From Solimonas sp041659605 (GTDB lineage: Bacteria; Pseudomonadota; Gammaproteobacteria; Nevskiales; Nevskiaceae): DNA of 64,000 nucleotides. The stretch is taken from contig JBAZXW010000003.1 of NCBI GenBank assembly GCA_041659605.1, forward strand, positions 186,001 to 250,000, written 5' to 3'. How positions within the stretch are numbered: the first letter of the stretch is position 1; each line of letters begins with the position of its first letter. This document shows positions 43,940-55,052 of the stretch, piece by piece. The notes beneath the pieces were generated by a model. The model saw nothing but the letters and a program-made list of their open reading frames with translations. It made no database searches and was not told where the DNA came from. The translations under genes were made by a program, and so were the position numbers.

Positions 43940-43998
43940 GGTGGGTGTGATAAACGCTTAGATAAGTTGTTTTTATTTGTGCTTTAATGGCCATCCGG

Positions 43999-44016
43999 CC
44001 GCGGCAGCTGCCGCGG
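43999..44016. promoter_or_regulatory. 18-bp perfect palindrome upstream of purE
   Basis: CCGCGGCAGCTGCCGCGG is perfectly symmetrical, in the 141-bp gap before purE. An AT-rich block (43946-43990, including GATAAACGCTTAGATAAG and a T5 tract) lies just upstream, in contrast to the GC-rich surroundings. The palindrome could be an operator or part of a leader hairpin. Confidence 0.45.
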
Positions 44017-44040
44017 ATATGCAGCGGAAGGCGGCGGTGG

Positions 44041-44046
44041 GATAAT
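44041..44046 (+). promoter_or_regulatory. Possible -10 element for purE
   Basis: GATAAT (5/6) lies 35 bp before the purE GTG. The -35 region is poor, and the palindrome at 43999-44016 would lie upstream of the -35 position, so factor control is possible. Confidence 0.35.
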
Positions 44047-44080
44047 CGTCCGCTTTCCCGGCTGCACAGGGCAGCGCGAC

Positions 44081-44596
44081 GTGCCGAAGAAAGCCAATCC
44101 TCTCGTGGATCCCCTCGTGGGCGTGATCATGGGTTCCCGGTCCGACTGGGAGACGATGATGCACGCCGTGCAGACGCTCGAAGACTTGGGCGTGCCCTGC
44201 GAGGCGCGCATCGTCTCGGCGCACCGCACGCCGGACCTGCTGTTCGAATACGCCGCGGCAGCACAGAAGCGCGGCCTCAAGGCGATCATCGCCGGCGCCG
44301 GCGGCGCGGCGCATCTGCCGGGCATGTGTGCCGCGAAGACCCAGGTGCCGGTGCTTGGCGTGCCGGTGCAGTCGAAGACCCTCAACGGCCTCGATTCGCT
44401 GCTGTCGATCGTGCAGATGCCGGCCGGCATCCCGGTGGCGACACTGGCGATCGGCAAGGCCGGCGCGATCAATGCCGCGCTGCTCGCGGCAGCGATCGTC
44501 GCCAACGGCGATGCCGCGCTGGCGCGGCGTCTCGCGGCGTTCCGGCGCAAGCAGACGCAGTCGGTGCTCGACGACGCGCCGCTGAGCCTCAAGTGA
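44081..44596 (+). CDS. purE: N5-carboxyaminoimidazole ribonucleotide mutase
   Basis: 171 residues from a GTG start. Class I PurE: VGVIMGSRSDWETM with the GSxSDW signature and SAHRTPDLLFEY with the catalytic His; GAGGAAHLPGM follows. Converts N5-CAIR to CAIR in de novo purine synthesis. Together with purK, 24 bp downstream, it performs the two-step bacterial carboxylation. Confidence 0.96.
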   Translation: MPKKANPLVDPLVGVIMGSRSDWETMMHAVQTLEDLGVPCEARIVSAHRTPDLLFEYAAAAQKRGLKAIIAGAGGAAHLPGMCAAKTQVPVLGVPVQSKTLNGLDSLLSIVQMPAGIPVATLAIGKAGAINAALLAAAIVANGDAALARRLAAFRRKQTQSVLDDAPLSLK

Positions 44597-44620
44597 TCAC
44601 CGCCAGGTAACGGGGACACG

Positions 44621-45745
44621 ATGAAGATCGGCATTCTCGGCGCCGGCCAGCTCGGCCGCATGCTGGCGCTGGCGGGCTACCCGCTCGACCTCGATTTCGT
44701 GTTTCTCGATCCGGCGACCGAGGCCTGCGCGGCGCCCTTGGGCGAGCACCTCTACGCCGGCTACGACGACGAGAACGCGCTCGCCGAATTCTGCCGGCAG
44801 ATCGACGTCGCCACCTACGAATTCGAGAACGTGCCGGCGCGCACCGCCGAAGTCGTCGGCGCGCGCGTACCGCTGCTGCCGGCGGCGGTCGCGCTGACGG
44901 TCGGCCAGGACCGGCTATCGGAAAAGACTCTGTTCGACAGCCTCAAAATCCCGGTGCCGCGCTACATGCCGGTGGCGACCCGCGAGGCGCTCGACATTGC
45001 CGCGCGCGTTGTCGGCCTGCCGGCGGTGCTGAAGACGCGGCGCCTGGGCTACGACGGCAAGGGCCAGGCGGTGCTGCGCACACCCGCGGACCTTGACGCG
45101 GCCTGGGAACGGCTGGGCACGCAGCCCTTGATCCTCGAAGCCTTCGTACGGTTCGAGCGCGAGCTGTCGTGCATCGCCGTGCGCGGCAAGCAGGGCGAGC
45201 TCGCGTTCTACCCGGTGATCGAGAACGTCCACCGCGACGGCATCCTGCGCATTGCGACGCCGCGCGTGCAGGATCCGCTGCAGGCCGAAGCGGAGGACTA
45301 TGCGCGCCGCGTCGTCGAGCACCTCGGCTACGTCGGCGTACTCGCGTTCGAGTTCTTCGTCGCGGCAGCGCCTGATGGAGGCGGCCGCCTGCTCGCCAAT
45401 GAAATCGCGCCGCGCGTGCACAACTCGGGGCACTGGTCGATCGAGGGTGCCGAGTGCTCGCAGTTCGAGAACCACCTGCGCGCGATCACCGGGCTGCCGC
45501 TCGGCTCGACCGCGCTGCGCGGCCATTCGGCGATGGTCAACTACATCGGTCGCGCGCCCACCGATGCGGACGTCGCCGCGATTGCGGGCGTGCACATCCA
45601 TCACTACGGCAAGACGCCCAAGCCGCAGCGCAAGGTCGGGCATGCGACCGTGACCGCGCCGGACGCGGCGACGCTGCAGGATCGCCTGGCGCGCCTGCAG
45701 GCGTTGGTGGGCGCCGCAGAAGACGAAGGCGCTCCTACAACTTGA
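44621..45745 (+). CDS. purK: 5-(Carboxyamino)imidazole ribonucleotide synthase
   Basis: 374-residue ATP-grasp enzyme. N-terminal GILGAGQLGRMLALAG, ATP site LKTRRLGYDGKGQ, and NEIAPRVHNSGHWSIEGAECSQFENHLRAI are hallmarks. ACGGGGAC precedes the ATG. The last codons read through ...GGCGCTCCTACA, a REP-like end, and overlap the 3' end of the convergent ParA-like gene by 11 bp. Confidence 0.96.
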   Translation: MKIGILGAGQLGRMLALAGYPLDLDFVFLDPATEACAAPLGEHLYAGYDDENALAEFCRQIDVATYEFENVPARTAEVVGARVPLLPAAVALTVGQDRLSEKTLFDSLKIPVPRYMPVATREALDIAARVVGLPAVLKTRRLGYDGKGQAVLRTPADLDAAWERLGTQPLILEAFVRFERELSCIAVRGKQGELAFYPVIENVHRDGILRIATPRVQDPLQAEAEDYARRVVEHLGYVGVLAFEFFVAAAPDGGGRLLANEIAPRVHNSGHWSIEGAECSQFENHLRAITGLPLGSTALRGHSAMVNYIGRAPTDADVAAIAGVHIHHYGKTPKPQRKVGHATVTAPDAATLQDRLARLQALVGAAEDEGAPTT

Positions 45746-46481
45746 GCGCCGCCTTGAGCTCCAGCCACAGCTCGGCGTAGGCGAGCAGTGCGGGATCGTC
45801 GGACGGCGCGAAAGCGGCCATCGGCGCACGCCTTTCGCCCATGCGTTCGACCATCGACGCGTAGGGAATGACCGCGCGGAATCCGCGCGCCATCGGTTGC
45901 GGCGGTTGCTCGATCAGTTCCCGGTGCAGCTGGCGGCGGCGATCGGCCATCGAGTAGAACGGCCGCAGCTTCCTCGGTTCATGCCCCTCGGTGCGCAGGT
46001 AGTCCTCGACCTGTTCGAGCGCGCGCAGCGACAGCCAGGTCGGCACCACCGGCGCGAGCACGAGATCCGCGGCAGCGAAGACGTTGTCGGCCAGGTGCGA
46101 AAGGCTCGGCGGACAGTCGAGGATCGCCAGCGCGTACTGCCCGGCGAAAGGCTTCAGCAGGCGGCGCAGCGCCTCGCGCGGCGGCTCGACCTTTTTCAGC
46201 ATCACGTCGAGGTAGCGGTACGAGAAATCCGCCGGGATCAGGCTCAGGTTCGCGTAAGGCGAGGGCGCGACCAGGCGCCCGACCGGCGTCGTGCCGTGCA
46301 GCACGCTCTTGGTCTTCTGGTCCTGCGGCTGGCCGTGGAAATACCAGCTCGCCGCACCCTGCGGATCGAGATCCCACAACAGTGTCGGCACGTCGTTGGC
46401 GGCGGCGAGATAGGCGAGGTTCACCGCGGCGGCCGTCTTGCCGACGCCGCCCTTGAGATTGTGCAGCGCAACCGTCTTCAT
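45735..46481 (-). CDS. ParA/MinD-family ATPase (orphan)
   Basis: 248 residues from the ATG at 46481 with GGGGGTGGGA upstream. The deviant Walker A KGGVGKTAAAV (signature Lys in KGG) and DLDPQGAASWYFHG identify the ParA family; Walker B is LAILDCPPSLS. No ParB, parS cluster or Min gene is adjacent, so it is an orphan partitioning-type ATPase that could position a chromosome, plasmid-like locus or protein cargo. About 2 kb from gyrB. Confidence 0.85.
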   Translation of the reverse strand: MKTVALHNLKGGVGKTAAAVNLAYLAAANDVPTLLWDLDPQGAASWYFHGQPQDQKTKSVLHGTTPVGRLVAPSPYANLSLIPADFSYRYLDVMLKKVEPPREALRRLLKPFAGQYALAILDCPPSLSHLADNVFAAADLVLAPVVPTWLSLRALEQVEDYLRTEGHEPRKLRPFYSMADRRRQLHRELIEQPPQPMARGFRAVIPYASMVERMGERRAPMAAFAPSDDPALLAYAELWLELKAALKL

Positions 46482-46506
46482 CGTCCCACCCCCAGGTTTC
46501 GACACT

Positions 46507-47451
46507 TCAGTCGCCGAAGCTACGCAACTCCCCGCCATAGGCGACTGCAACGCAACGCGCGCCGGTATTCACCGCCGCCGTCGCCGACATGATGCTCGAC
46601 AGAATCTCGATGCCCTGGCCGCGCGCAGCCGTCGCCAGACGCTCGTATCCGGGCAGCGCTGCGATCTCGGCCGGATCGCCGCCGTAGCTGACGCAGACGT
46701 GCTTGGTGTCGATGCCCAGCTCGATCTGGCGCGCCACATGCTCCAGCATCTTTTCGACTGCACGCTCGTAGCTGCGGATTTTCGCGATCGGCTGCGTTTC
46801 GCCGCGATAGCAGAGAATCACCGGCTTGATGTCGAGGGCGGAGCCGATCGCATAGCTGATCAGGCCGACGCTCTTCTCGCCCTTCTTGATGCCACGGTTG
46901 CGGATGTAATAGAGATCGCCCGGCACCATGTAGCCGCAGATGTTCTCGCGCAGCTCGTCGAGACGGCGGCGGATGTCGTTGGGATGCGCGCCGGCCTGCG
47001 CGAGCTTGGCCGCCTCGGCGACGAGCACGCCGGTGCCGGAAAACATGTTGCGCGAATCGACGACACGCAGTGCGAACGGACCGGTCACGCCGGCTGCGCT
47101 GCGCGTGCTCTTGTAGTCGCTGAGGATCGCGAACGACGCCTTCGTCGCGTTCTCGAAAATCGGGCTGCGCGTCGCGGTGATGGTGATGCAGAACACGTAG
47201 TCGTAGTCGAGAACGATGCGATCCAGGAACAGCTCGCGGATCTGATCGGCGTTGAGCGGCTGCGTTTCGGCGTCGAAGCCCTTGGCGGCCAGCTGCTCGG
47301 CATAGAAGCGCAGTGTCTGCTCCGGATCGCGCACGTCGACGAGCTGCTCGTCGCCCAGCCGGATCGTGATCGGCAGAATGCGGATCTGGTAGTCGCGGAA
47401 AAACTCCGGCGGCAGATCGCAACTCGCGTCGGCGACAACGCCAATGCGCAT
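46507..47451 (-). CDS. DegV family protein
   Basis: 314 residues with the two-domain DegV fold that binds fatty acids (FakB-like). N-terminal MRIGVVADASCDLPPEFFRDY and ITITATRSP contain the hallmark D-S/A-x-x-D region; MSATAAVNTGARCVAVAYGG ends the C-domain. A good GAGGAG ribosome site precedes the ATG at 47451. In Gammaproteobacteria the partner kinase (FakA) is not obvious here. Confidence 0.88.
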   Translation of the reverse strand: MRIGVVADASCDLPPEFFRDYQIRILPITIRLGDEQLVDVRDPEQTLRFYAEQLAAKGFDAETQPLNADQIRELFLDRIVLDYDYVFCITITATRSPIFENATKASFAILSDYKSTRSAAGVTGPFALRVVDSRNMFSGTGVLVAEAAKLAQAGAHPNDIRRRLDELRENICGYMVPGDLYYIRNRGIKKGEKSVGLISYAIGSALDIKPVILCYRGETQPIAKIRSYERAVEKMLEHVARQIELGIDTKHVCVSYGGDPAEIAALPGYERLATAARGQGIEILSSIMSATAAVNTGARCVAVAYGGELRSFGD

Positions 47452-47520
47452 GGACGCTCCTCACTGGTTGACTCGCGGCTGCAGTTTAGCCCGCATTTCC
47501 CGGGCGCAACCGCGCCGGAT

Positions 47521-48363
47521 TCAGTGCGACAGCCGATCGAGCTGGAAGCGCCGTGTCAGGGCACGCTCGCGCACCGTCCGCGGCAGCCAGCGCGCGATGA
47601 AGGGCAGCAGCGTGCTGCCGCTGCCCAAACGCAGCACCGGCGCGACACGCGGCGCGAGCACGGCATCGACCATGCGGCGGGCGAAGTGCGCGGCCGGCGT
47701 CGAATGCTGCTGCGAAGCATTGGCGCGTGCAGCGAGGCCGGCCGCCGCCGCGCCATAGCGCGAGCCAGGCGCCAACTCGGCGCCGCGCGAGGCCACGGCA
47801 CCGAACTCCGACTGGATTGCGCCAGGCTGCACCGTGACGACGTCGATACCGAACGGCGCGAGCTCCATGCGCAAGGCATCGGACAGCGCGTGCACCGCGG
47901 CTTTGCTGGCGCAGTAGGCGCCGGCGAAGGGCGTGACGAGAATGCCCGAGACGCTGCCGATGTTGACGATGCGGCCGGCGCGCTGCGGCAGCATCAGCGG
48001 CACCAGCGCGCGCGTCACCGCCATCAAGCCGATGACGTTGGTCTCGAGCTGCGCGCGCAGCGCTGCGCTGTCGAGTTCGAGCAGCGGGCCCATCTGGCCG
48101 TAGCCGGCGTTGTTGGCCAGGATGTCGGGCGTCGCGCCGTCGCGGCGCAGTCGCTCGGTAAATGCGCGGATGCTGGCTTCATCGCAAACGTCGAGGGCAT
48201 CGGTCAGCAAGCCCGGCGCCGCGAGACCGGCCAGGCTGTCAGGCCGACGCGCCGTCGCGTAGACCGTGCAGCCGCGCGCGTGGAAGGCGCGCGCCAGCGC
48301 GCCGCCGATGCCGCCGGAACAACCGGTGATGACGACGGTTGCCGGCCTGCGCAGCGCCGTCAC
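47521..48363 (-). CDS. Short-chain dehydrogenase/reductase
   Basis: 280 residues from a GTG start. Cofactor loop TGCSGGIG at 13-20, NNAG, catalytic Ser in IGSVSG, Tyr and Lys in YCASK. The C-terminal 80 residues (ARANASQQHSTPAAHFARRMVDAVLAPR) extend beyond the core. Substrate unknown. It is 9 bp after gyrB and may ride on the gyrB transcript. Confidence 0.9.
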   Translation of the reverse strand: MTALRRPATVVITGCSGGIGGALARAFHARGCTVYATARRPDSLAGLAAPGLLTDALDVCDEASIRAFTERLRRDGATPDILANNAGYGQMGPLLELDSAALRAQLETNVIGLMAVTRALVPLMLPQRAGRIVNIGSVSGILVTPFAGAYCASKAAVHALSDALRMELAPFGIDVVTVQPGAIQSEFGAVASRGAELAPGSRYGAAAAGLAARANASQQHSTPAAHFARRMVDAVLAPRVAPVLRLGSGSTLLPFIARWLPRTVRERALTRRFQLDRLSH

Positions 48364-48372
48364 AGGTCGCCC

Positions 48373-50856
<2,484 letters not shown>

Positions 50857-50935
50857 GATCAGCAGCGTCGGTGAATAGGGGATTTTAGCACCTGACACCC
50901 GGCGGGCCGGGTGGGAACACTCGGGCGGACGTGAA

Positions 50936-52012
50936 TTACGTAACGGGCGTGAGGACGCCACGTTCCACGTGGAACATCGCGGCGTCGACGGGGCTCGCCA
51001 GCGCCCCGCTACGCTCGAACGCCGTGACGAAGATCTGGCCGGGATACCGGCACAGCGCGGACAGCAGCGCCGCTTGATAGCGATCCGCCAGCTCGGCGCT
51101 GAAATCGTCAACCAGCAGGACCGGATAGCGCCCGGTGCTGCGACCGATCTCCTCGCTCTGCGCGAGCAGCAGCGAGGAGATCAGCAGCTTCTGCTGGCCG
51201 CGACTGATGCGGTGCTTGATCGCGTGGCCGCCGGCGCGGATGCGCAACTCGCTGCGATGCGGTCCAGGAGACGTCGTGCCGAGCCGGCGATCGTTGGCGC
51301 GCTGATGGACGAGAACCTCGCGCAGACTCAATCCGCGAGTCCAGCCCGACTGCAGCTCGAACAGCCAGTCGCCCTCGTCGAGCAGTTCCCGGACATAGTG
51401 CTCGACCGCTGGCCGGATCCGCTCGAGGTGGGCGCGGCGCAATCCTTCGACGGCATCGCCGGCCTCCGCCAGCTCGGGCTCCCAGACCGCGAGTTCGCGA
51501 TCGGCCGCGCCCTGGCGCAGCGCCTGATTGCGCTGTCGCAGGCTGCGCCGATAGCGTCGCCATGCCGGCAGGAACGATGGTTCCACGTGGAACACTCCCC
51601 AGTCGAGGAAGCTGCGCCGGTAGGTGGGACCGTCCTGAAGTACCCGGTGCATGCCGGGTTCGAGAATCTGCACCGGCAGCAACCGCAGCAGATCGAGCGT
51701 TTTCGCCGCCTGTGTGTCGACGCGCACTTCCGTCGTACCGCTGGTCCAGCGCACGCCCATCAGGTGTTTCGGCGACTCCGCCGTTTCCTGCACCCGCCCG
51801 AACAGCAGCCAGTGGCGTCCACCGGCGCCGGCCAGATCGAGCGGCGAGCTGCCGCGGAAAGACTTGCCGCGACCCAGGGTGTAGAGGGTTTCGAGCAGGC
51901 TGGTCTTGCCGGCGGCGTTAGGCCCGAAAAAGAAATTGAGCCTGCAGTGGGGCTGCAGGCTCAATTTCTGGAACAGTCGGAAGTTTTCAGCCTTGAGCTG
52001 AACGATCCGCAT
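50936..52012 (-). CDS. recF: DNA replication/repair protein RecF
   Basis: 358 residues, SMC-like ATPase that loads RecA at gaps. Walker A in FFGPNAAGKTSLLE, signature LSRGQQKLLI-like (ISRGQQKLLISSLLLAQ), Walker B VLLVDDFSAELD-like (LLVDDFSAELADRYQ). The residue after SAEL is Ala where Asp is common, a small variation. 12 bp after dnaN. Confidence 0.95.
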   Translation of the reverse strand: MRIVQLKAENFRLFQKLSLQPHCRLNFFFGPNAAGKTSLLETLYTLGRGKSFRGSSPLDLAGAGGRHWLLFGRVQETAESPKHLMGVRWTSGTTEVRVDTQAAKTLDLLRLLPVQILEPGMHRVLQDGPTYRRSFLDWGVFHVEPSFLPAWRRYRRSLRQRNQALRQGAADRELAVWEPELAEAGDAVEGLRRAHLERIRPAVEHYVRELLDEGDWLFELQSGWTRGLSLREVLVHQRANDRRLGTTSPGPHRSELRIRAGGHAIKHRISRGQQKLLISSLLLAQSEEIGRSTGRYPVLLVDDFSAELADRYQAALLSALCRYPGQIFVTAFERSGALASPVDAAMFHVERGVLTPVT

Positions 52013-52024
52013 GCGCGCGGAACC

Positions 52025-53125
52025 TCAGAGGCGCATCGGCATCACGACGTAACGGCTCGATGCATTGCTGGCGCCGCGGATCAGGCCGCTCGAATCGGCG
52101 TTCTTCAGTTCCATGACGAAGCGCTCTTCGTCGAGCGCGGACAGGGCATCGAGCAGGTAGTTCACGTTGAAGCCGATTTCCAGCGCCGCGCCGCCGTAGC
52201 TGACCTCGAGATCCTCCTCGGCTTCCTCGTGCTCGGGGTTGTGTGTCTGCAGGGTCAGCTTGCCGTTCTCGAGCGTCAGGCGCACGCCTCGGAACTTCTC
52301 GTTCGACAGAATGGCCGTGCGCGCCAGTGCACGCTTGACCGTCTCGCGATCCGCTTCGAGGTGCTTGTCGCCCGACTCCGGCACCACGCGCTCGTAGTCC
52401 GGGAACCGGCCGTCGATCAGCTTCGACGTCATGCGCACGACGTCCAGGTCCGCCTCGATCTGGCCGGCGCCGATCTTGATCTGAACGGGTTCCTCGGTGT
52501 TGTCGAGCAGGCGCTGCAACTCCAGCACCGCTTTGCGCGGGACGATCACCTGGCTCTGCTCGCTGAACCCGGTCTCTGCGCCGACCTCGCTCAAAGCCAG
52601 GCGATGGCCGTCGGTGGCGACCGTACGCACGCGCTTGCTGTTGACCTCCAGCAGCATGCCATTGAGGTAGTAGCGCACGTCCTGCTGCGCCATCGCGAAC
52701 TGGGTTTTCTCGATCAGCGTTTTCAGCTGGCGGCGCTGCAGGCTGACGACGCGGCCGTTGGCGACGCGCCCCATTGCCGGAAACTCCTCGGCACGCAGGC
52801 AGGCAAGGGAGTATTTGCTGCGCCCGGACTTGAGCATCGCCTTGTCGGCCCCGACTTCCAGAACGATCTCCGCGCCCTCCGGCAATCCGCGGCAGATATC
52901 GAACAGTTTGCGTGCAGGGATCGTGGCGCGGCCCGGCGCCATGTTCTGAACACGGGCGCGCGCTTCAAGTTCGATCTCAAGATCTGTCCCGGTGACGATC
53001 AGCTCGTCGTCCTTGAGCTCGAGCAGGAAGTTGGACAGTACCGGCAAGGTCTGCCGCCGCTCGACCACCCCGATCACCGCCGACAAGGCCGAGAGCAGCT
53101 CGTTTCTCCCCACTTGCAGTTTCAT
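52025..53125 (-). CDS. dnaN: DNA polymerase III beta subunit (sliding clamp)
   Basis: 366 residues, three clamp domains. MKLQVGRNELLSALSAVIGVVERRQTLPVLSN and the C-terminal YVVMPMRL are family-typical. Forms the dimeric ring that tethers polymerase III to DNA. The start at 53125 adjoins the AT-rich spacer to dnaA. Confidence 0.97.
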   Translation of the reverse strand: MKLQVGRNELLSALSAVIGVVERRQTLPVLSNFLLELKDDELIVTGTDLEIELEARARVQNMAPGRATIPARKLFDICRGLPEGAEIVLEVGADKAMLKSGRSKYSLACLRAEEFPAMGRVANGRVVSLQRRQLKTLIEKTQFAMAQQDVRYYLNGMLLEVNSKRVRTVATDGHRLALSEVGAETGFSEQSQVIVPRKAVLELQRLLDNTEEPVQIKIGAGQIEADLDVVRMTSKLIDGRFPDYERVVPESGDKHLEADRETVKRALARTAILSNEKFRGVRLTLENGKLTLQTHNPEHEEAEEDLEVSYGGAALEIGFNVNYLLDALSALDEERFVMELKNADSSGLIRGASNASSRYVVMPMRL

Positions 53126-53279
53126 GATCTCACCAGATTCTTAATTGAATGAATAAATGAAGTTCCAGCAATAATAGGCTGCCGCCGCGTCATGGGATAA
53201 AACATGATTTCCCATTTAAATCAAAATCATAAAAACAAATTTCTGAGCGCTGAACGGTCGAGTTCGCCATCGGACCCGT

Positions 53280-53288
53280 TGTGGATAA
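53280..53288 (-). promoter_or_regulatory. DnaA box (perfect)
   Basis: TGTGGATAA, the reverse complement of the 9-mer TTATCCACA, in the dnaA-dnaN spacer. It is 14 bp from the opposite-facing box, an arrangement that could seed a DnaA complex. Confidence 0.8.
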
Positions 53289-53302
53289 GTTGGGCGCTGA
53301 TT

Positions 53303-53311
53303 TTATCCACA
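53303..53311 (+). promoter_or_regulatory. DnaA box (perfect)
   Basis: TTATCCACA, second perfect box of the dnaA-dnaN spacer. Confidence 0.8.
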
Positions 53312-53362
53312 GCTTGCTCCCGCTTCGGTTCCAAGGTTTGTCGGTCCTCCGTACACAGGCTG

Positions 53363-54694
53363 TCAAATACCCAGCTGCCGCTGAAGGTTCTCGTAATCTT
53401 CGCGGATTTTCATGTCTTCGCCGCGCAACTCCGTGACCTTGCGACAGGCGTGCAGCACGGTCGTATGGTCCTTGCCGAAGGCCTCGCCAATCTCCGGCAG
53501 GCTGTGCTGGGTCAGTTCCTTGGCCAGACTCATCGCAATCTGCCGCGGCCGCGCCAGCGAGCGCGTGCGCCGCGGCGAATTCAGATCGCCGACGCGGATG
53601 TTGTAGTAGCCAGCGACGGTGCGCTTGATGTTGTCGATCGTCACCATGCGCTCGTAGGCCGCGAGCAGGTCCTTGAGCGTGTTGCGGGCGAAGTCGACGG
53701 TCAGCGGCTCGCCGCGCAGCCGCGAGCTGGCGGTCAGGCGCAGCAGCGCGCCTTCGAGTTCGCGCACGTTCGAGCGCACGCGCTGGGCGACGAACAGCGC
53801 CACGTCCTTGGGCAGCTGCGCATGGTTGGCTTCGGCCTTGGCCATCAGGATCGCCATGCGCGTCTCCAGATCCGGCGGTTCGACCGCGACCGACAGACCC
53901 CAGGTGAAACGCGACTTCAGGCGCTCGTCGATGCCGTCGACTTCCTTCGGATAGCGGTCGGAGGTCAGGACAATCTGCTTGCGCGCGTCGATCAGCGCAT
54001 TGAAGGTGTGGAAGAACTCTTCCTGCGTACGCTCCTTGTGCGCGAAGAAGTGGATATCGTCGATCAGCAGCGCGTCGACCGAGCGGTAGAGGTTCTTGAA
54101 CTCTTCGGTGCGCCCGTGGCGGATGGCGGCGGTGAAGTGGTTCATCCACTGTTCCGCGCCGAGGTAGGCGATGCGCGCGCGCGGATTGCGCGCCACGATC
54201 GCATTGCCGACGGCATGCATCAGGTGCGTCTTGCCCAGGCCGGAACTGCCGTAGATCAGCAGCGGGTTATAGGCCGAGCCCGGGGTTTCGACCACATGTT
54301 GCGCCGCGGCGCGCGCATGCGCGTTCGACTTGCCTTCGATGAAGTTGACGAAGTTGTAATCCGGGTTGAGCTTGCCGGAGACACTCTGCACCGGCGCGTC
54401 GTCGGCCGCGATCGGCTCGACCGCGGTGCTGTTCGCGACACGGCTCTCCGCCGAGCCGACGCCCAGTTCGACCACCGGCGCGGTCTCGCCACCGACCACG
54501 CGCACGGCGCGTTCGATCTGTCCCAGAAACTTGTCGCGCACCCGTTCCAACACCAGCCGGTTGGGTGCGAGCAGCAGCAGTCGTCCGTCGGAGCCGACCG
54601 GATGCAGCGGGCGCAACCAGGTGTTGACGTCCTTGTCCGACAGCTCGCCTTCCAGCCAGCGCACGGACTGTGCCCAGAGATCCTCTTGATACAT
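53363..54694 (-). CDS. dnaA: Chromosomal replication initiator DnaA
   Basis: 443 residues: helical N-domain (1-80), short linker, AAA+ domain with Walker A GSSGLGKT (149-156) and Walker B ALLIDDIHFF, and a C-terminal DNA-binding domain with FGKDHTTVLHACRKV. Binds DnaA boxes and opens oriC. The upstream leader has a DnaA box at 54768-54776 consistent with autoregulation. No strong ribosome site precedes the ATG. Confidence 0.97.
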   Translation of the reverse strand: MYQEDLWAQSVRWLEGELSDKDVNTWLRPLHPVGSDGRLLLLAPNRLVLERVRDKFLGQIERAVRVVGGETAPVVELGVGSAESRVANSTAVEPIAADDAPVQSVSGKLNPDYNFVNFIEGKSNAHARAAAQHVVETPGSAYNPLLIYGSSGLGKTHLMHAVGNAIVARNPRARIAYLGAEQWMNHFTAAIRHGRTEEFKNLYRSVDALLIDDIHFFAHKERTQEEFFHTFNALIDARKQIVLTSDRYPKEVDGIDERLKSRFTWGLSVAVEPPDLETRMAILMAKAEANHAQLPKDVALFVAQRVRSNVRELEGALLRLTASSRLRGEPLTVDFARNTLKDLLAAYERMVTIDNIKRTVAGYYNIRVGDLNSPRRTRSLARPRQIAMSLAKELTQHSLPEIGEAFGKDHTTVLHACRKVTELRGEDMKIREDYENLQRQLGI

Positions 54695-54767
54695 TCGTTG
54701 TAATTGCCGGAACCGAGTAACCTGCCGCGGTCGCGACGGTGGGGCAGTCTAAGACTTCACCGCCCAG

Positions 54768-54776
54768 TTATCCACA
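54768..54776 (+). promoter_or_regulatory. DnaA box upstream of dnaA
   Basis: TTATCCACA, a perfect box in the rpmH-dnaA gap, 74 bp upstream of the dnaA start. A candidate site of DnaA autoregulation or part of the origin. Confidence 0.75.
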
Positions 54777-54807
54777 GGGCAAGCGCAGTGAAGTACTGTG
54801 CCCGCGC

Positions 54808-54836
54808 TTGAACGAAAAACGCTCAGCCGCTACACT
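54808..54836 (+). promoter_or_regulatory. rpmH promoter
   Basis: TTGAAC (54808-54813), 17-bp spacer, TACACT (54831-54836): a good sigma-70 promoter. A T7 tract follows at 54845-54851. The rpmH ATG is 41 bp after the -10. It probably drives rpmH, rnpA, yidD and yidC. Confidence 0.7.
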
Positions 54837-54877
54837 CCGCGCCCTTTTTTTAAGATTCCGATCGAACGGGTGATGTC

Positions 54878-55015
54878 ATGTCGAAGCGCACCTTTCAACC
54901 CAAGAAGCTGCGCCGCAAGCGCACGCACGGTTTCCGCGCGCGCATGGCGACCAAGGGTGGCCGTCACATCCTGTCGCGTCGCCGCGCCAAGGGCCGCAAG
55001 CGCCTGGTTCCCTGA
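54878..55015 (+). CDS. rpmH: 50S ribosomal protein L34
   Basis: 45 residues; the sequence begins MSKRTFQPKKLRRKRTHGFR and ends KGRKRLVP. Very basic, typical bacterial L34. It is a short gene; start and stop fit the family length exactly. It heads the rpmH-rnpA-yidD-yidC-mnmE block. Confidence 0.97.
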   Translation: MSKRTFQPKKLRRKRTHGFRARMATKGGRHILSRRRAKGRKRLVP

Positions 55016-55052
55016 ACAGGGCGCGCGGCCCGAGCAGGATCCACGGTGACCC

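Larger units (their letters stand above)
53126..53362. other. Probable chromosomal origin (oriC), dnaA-dnaN spacer
   Basis: 237 bp without a gene. Two AT-rich blocks (about 53142-53180 and 53193-53250) contrast with the GC-rich genome and could unwind. Two perfect DnaA boxes in opposite orientation lie at 53280-53288 (TGTGGATAA) and 53303-53311 (TTATCCACA). The inverted repeat ATGGGA/TCCCAT is at 53192-53215. Gene order rpmH-dnaA-dnaN-recF-gyrB supports the assignment. Which of this spacer or the rpmH-dnaA spacer is the functional origin is not settled by sequence alone. Confidence 0.65.

Noticed and set aside
50969..53152. 727-codon + strand open frame across recF and dnaN
   Set aside because: Antisense to two conserved genes; no domain logic.
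54845..54851. T7 tract before rpmH as terminator
   Set aside because: No stem precedes it; it lies in the rpmH leader downstream of a good promoter.
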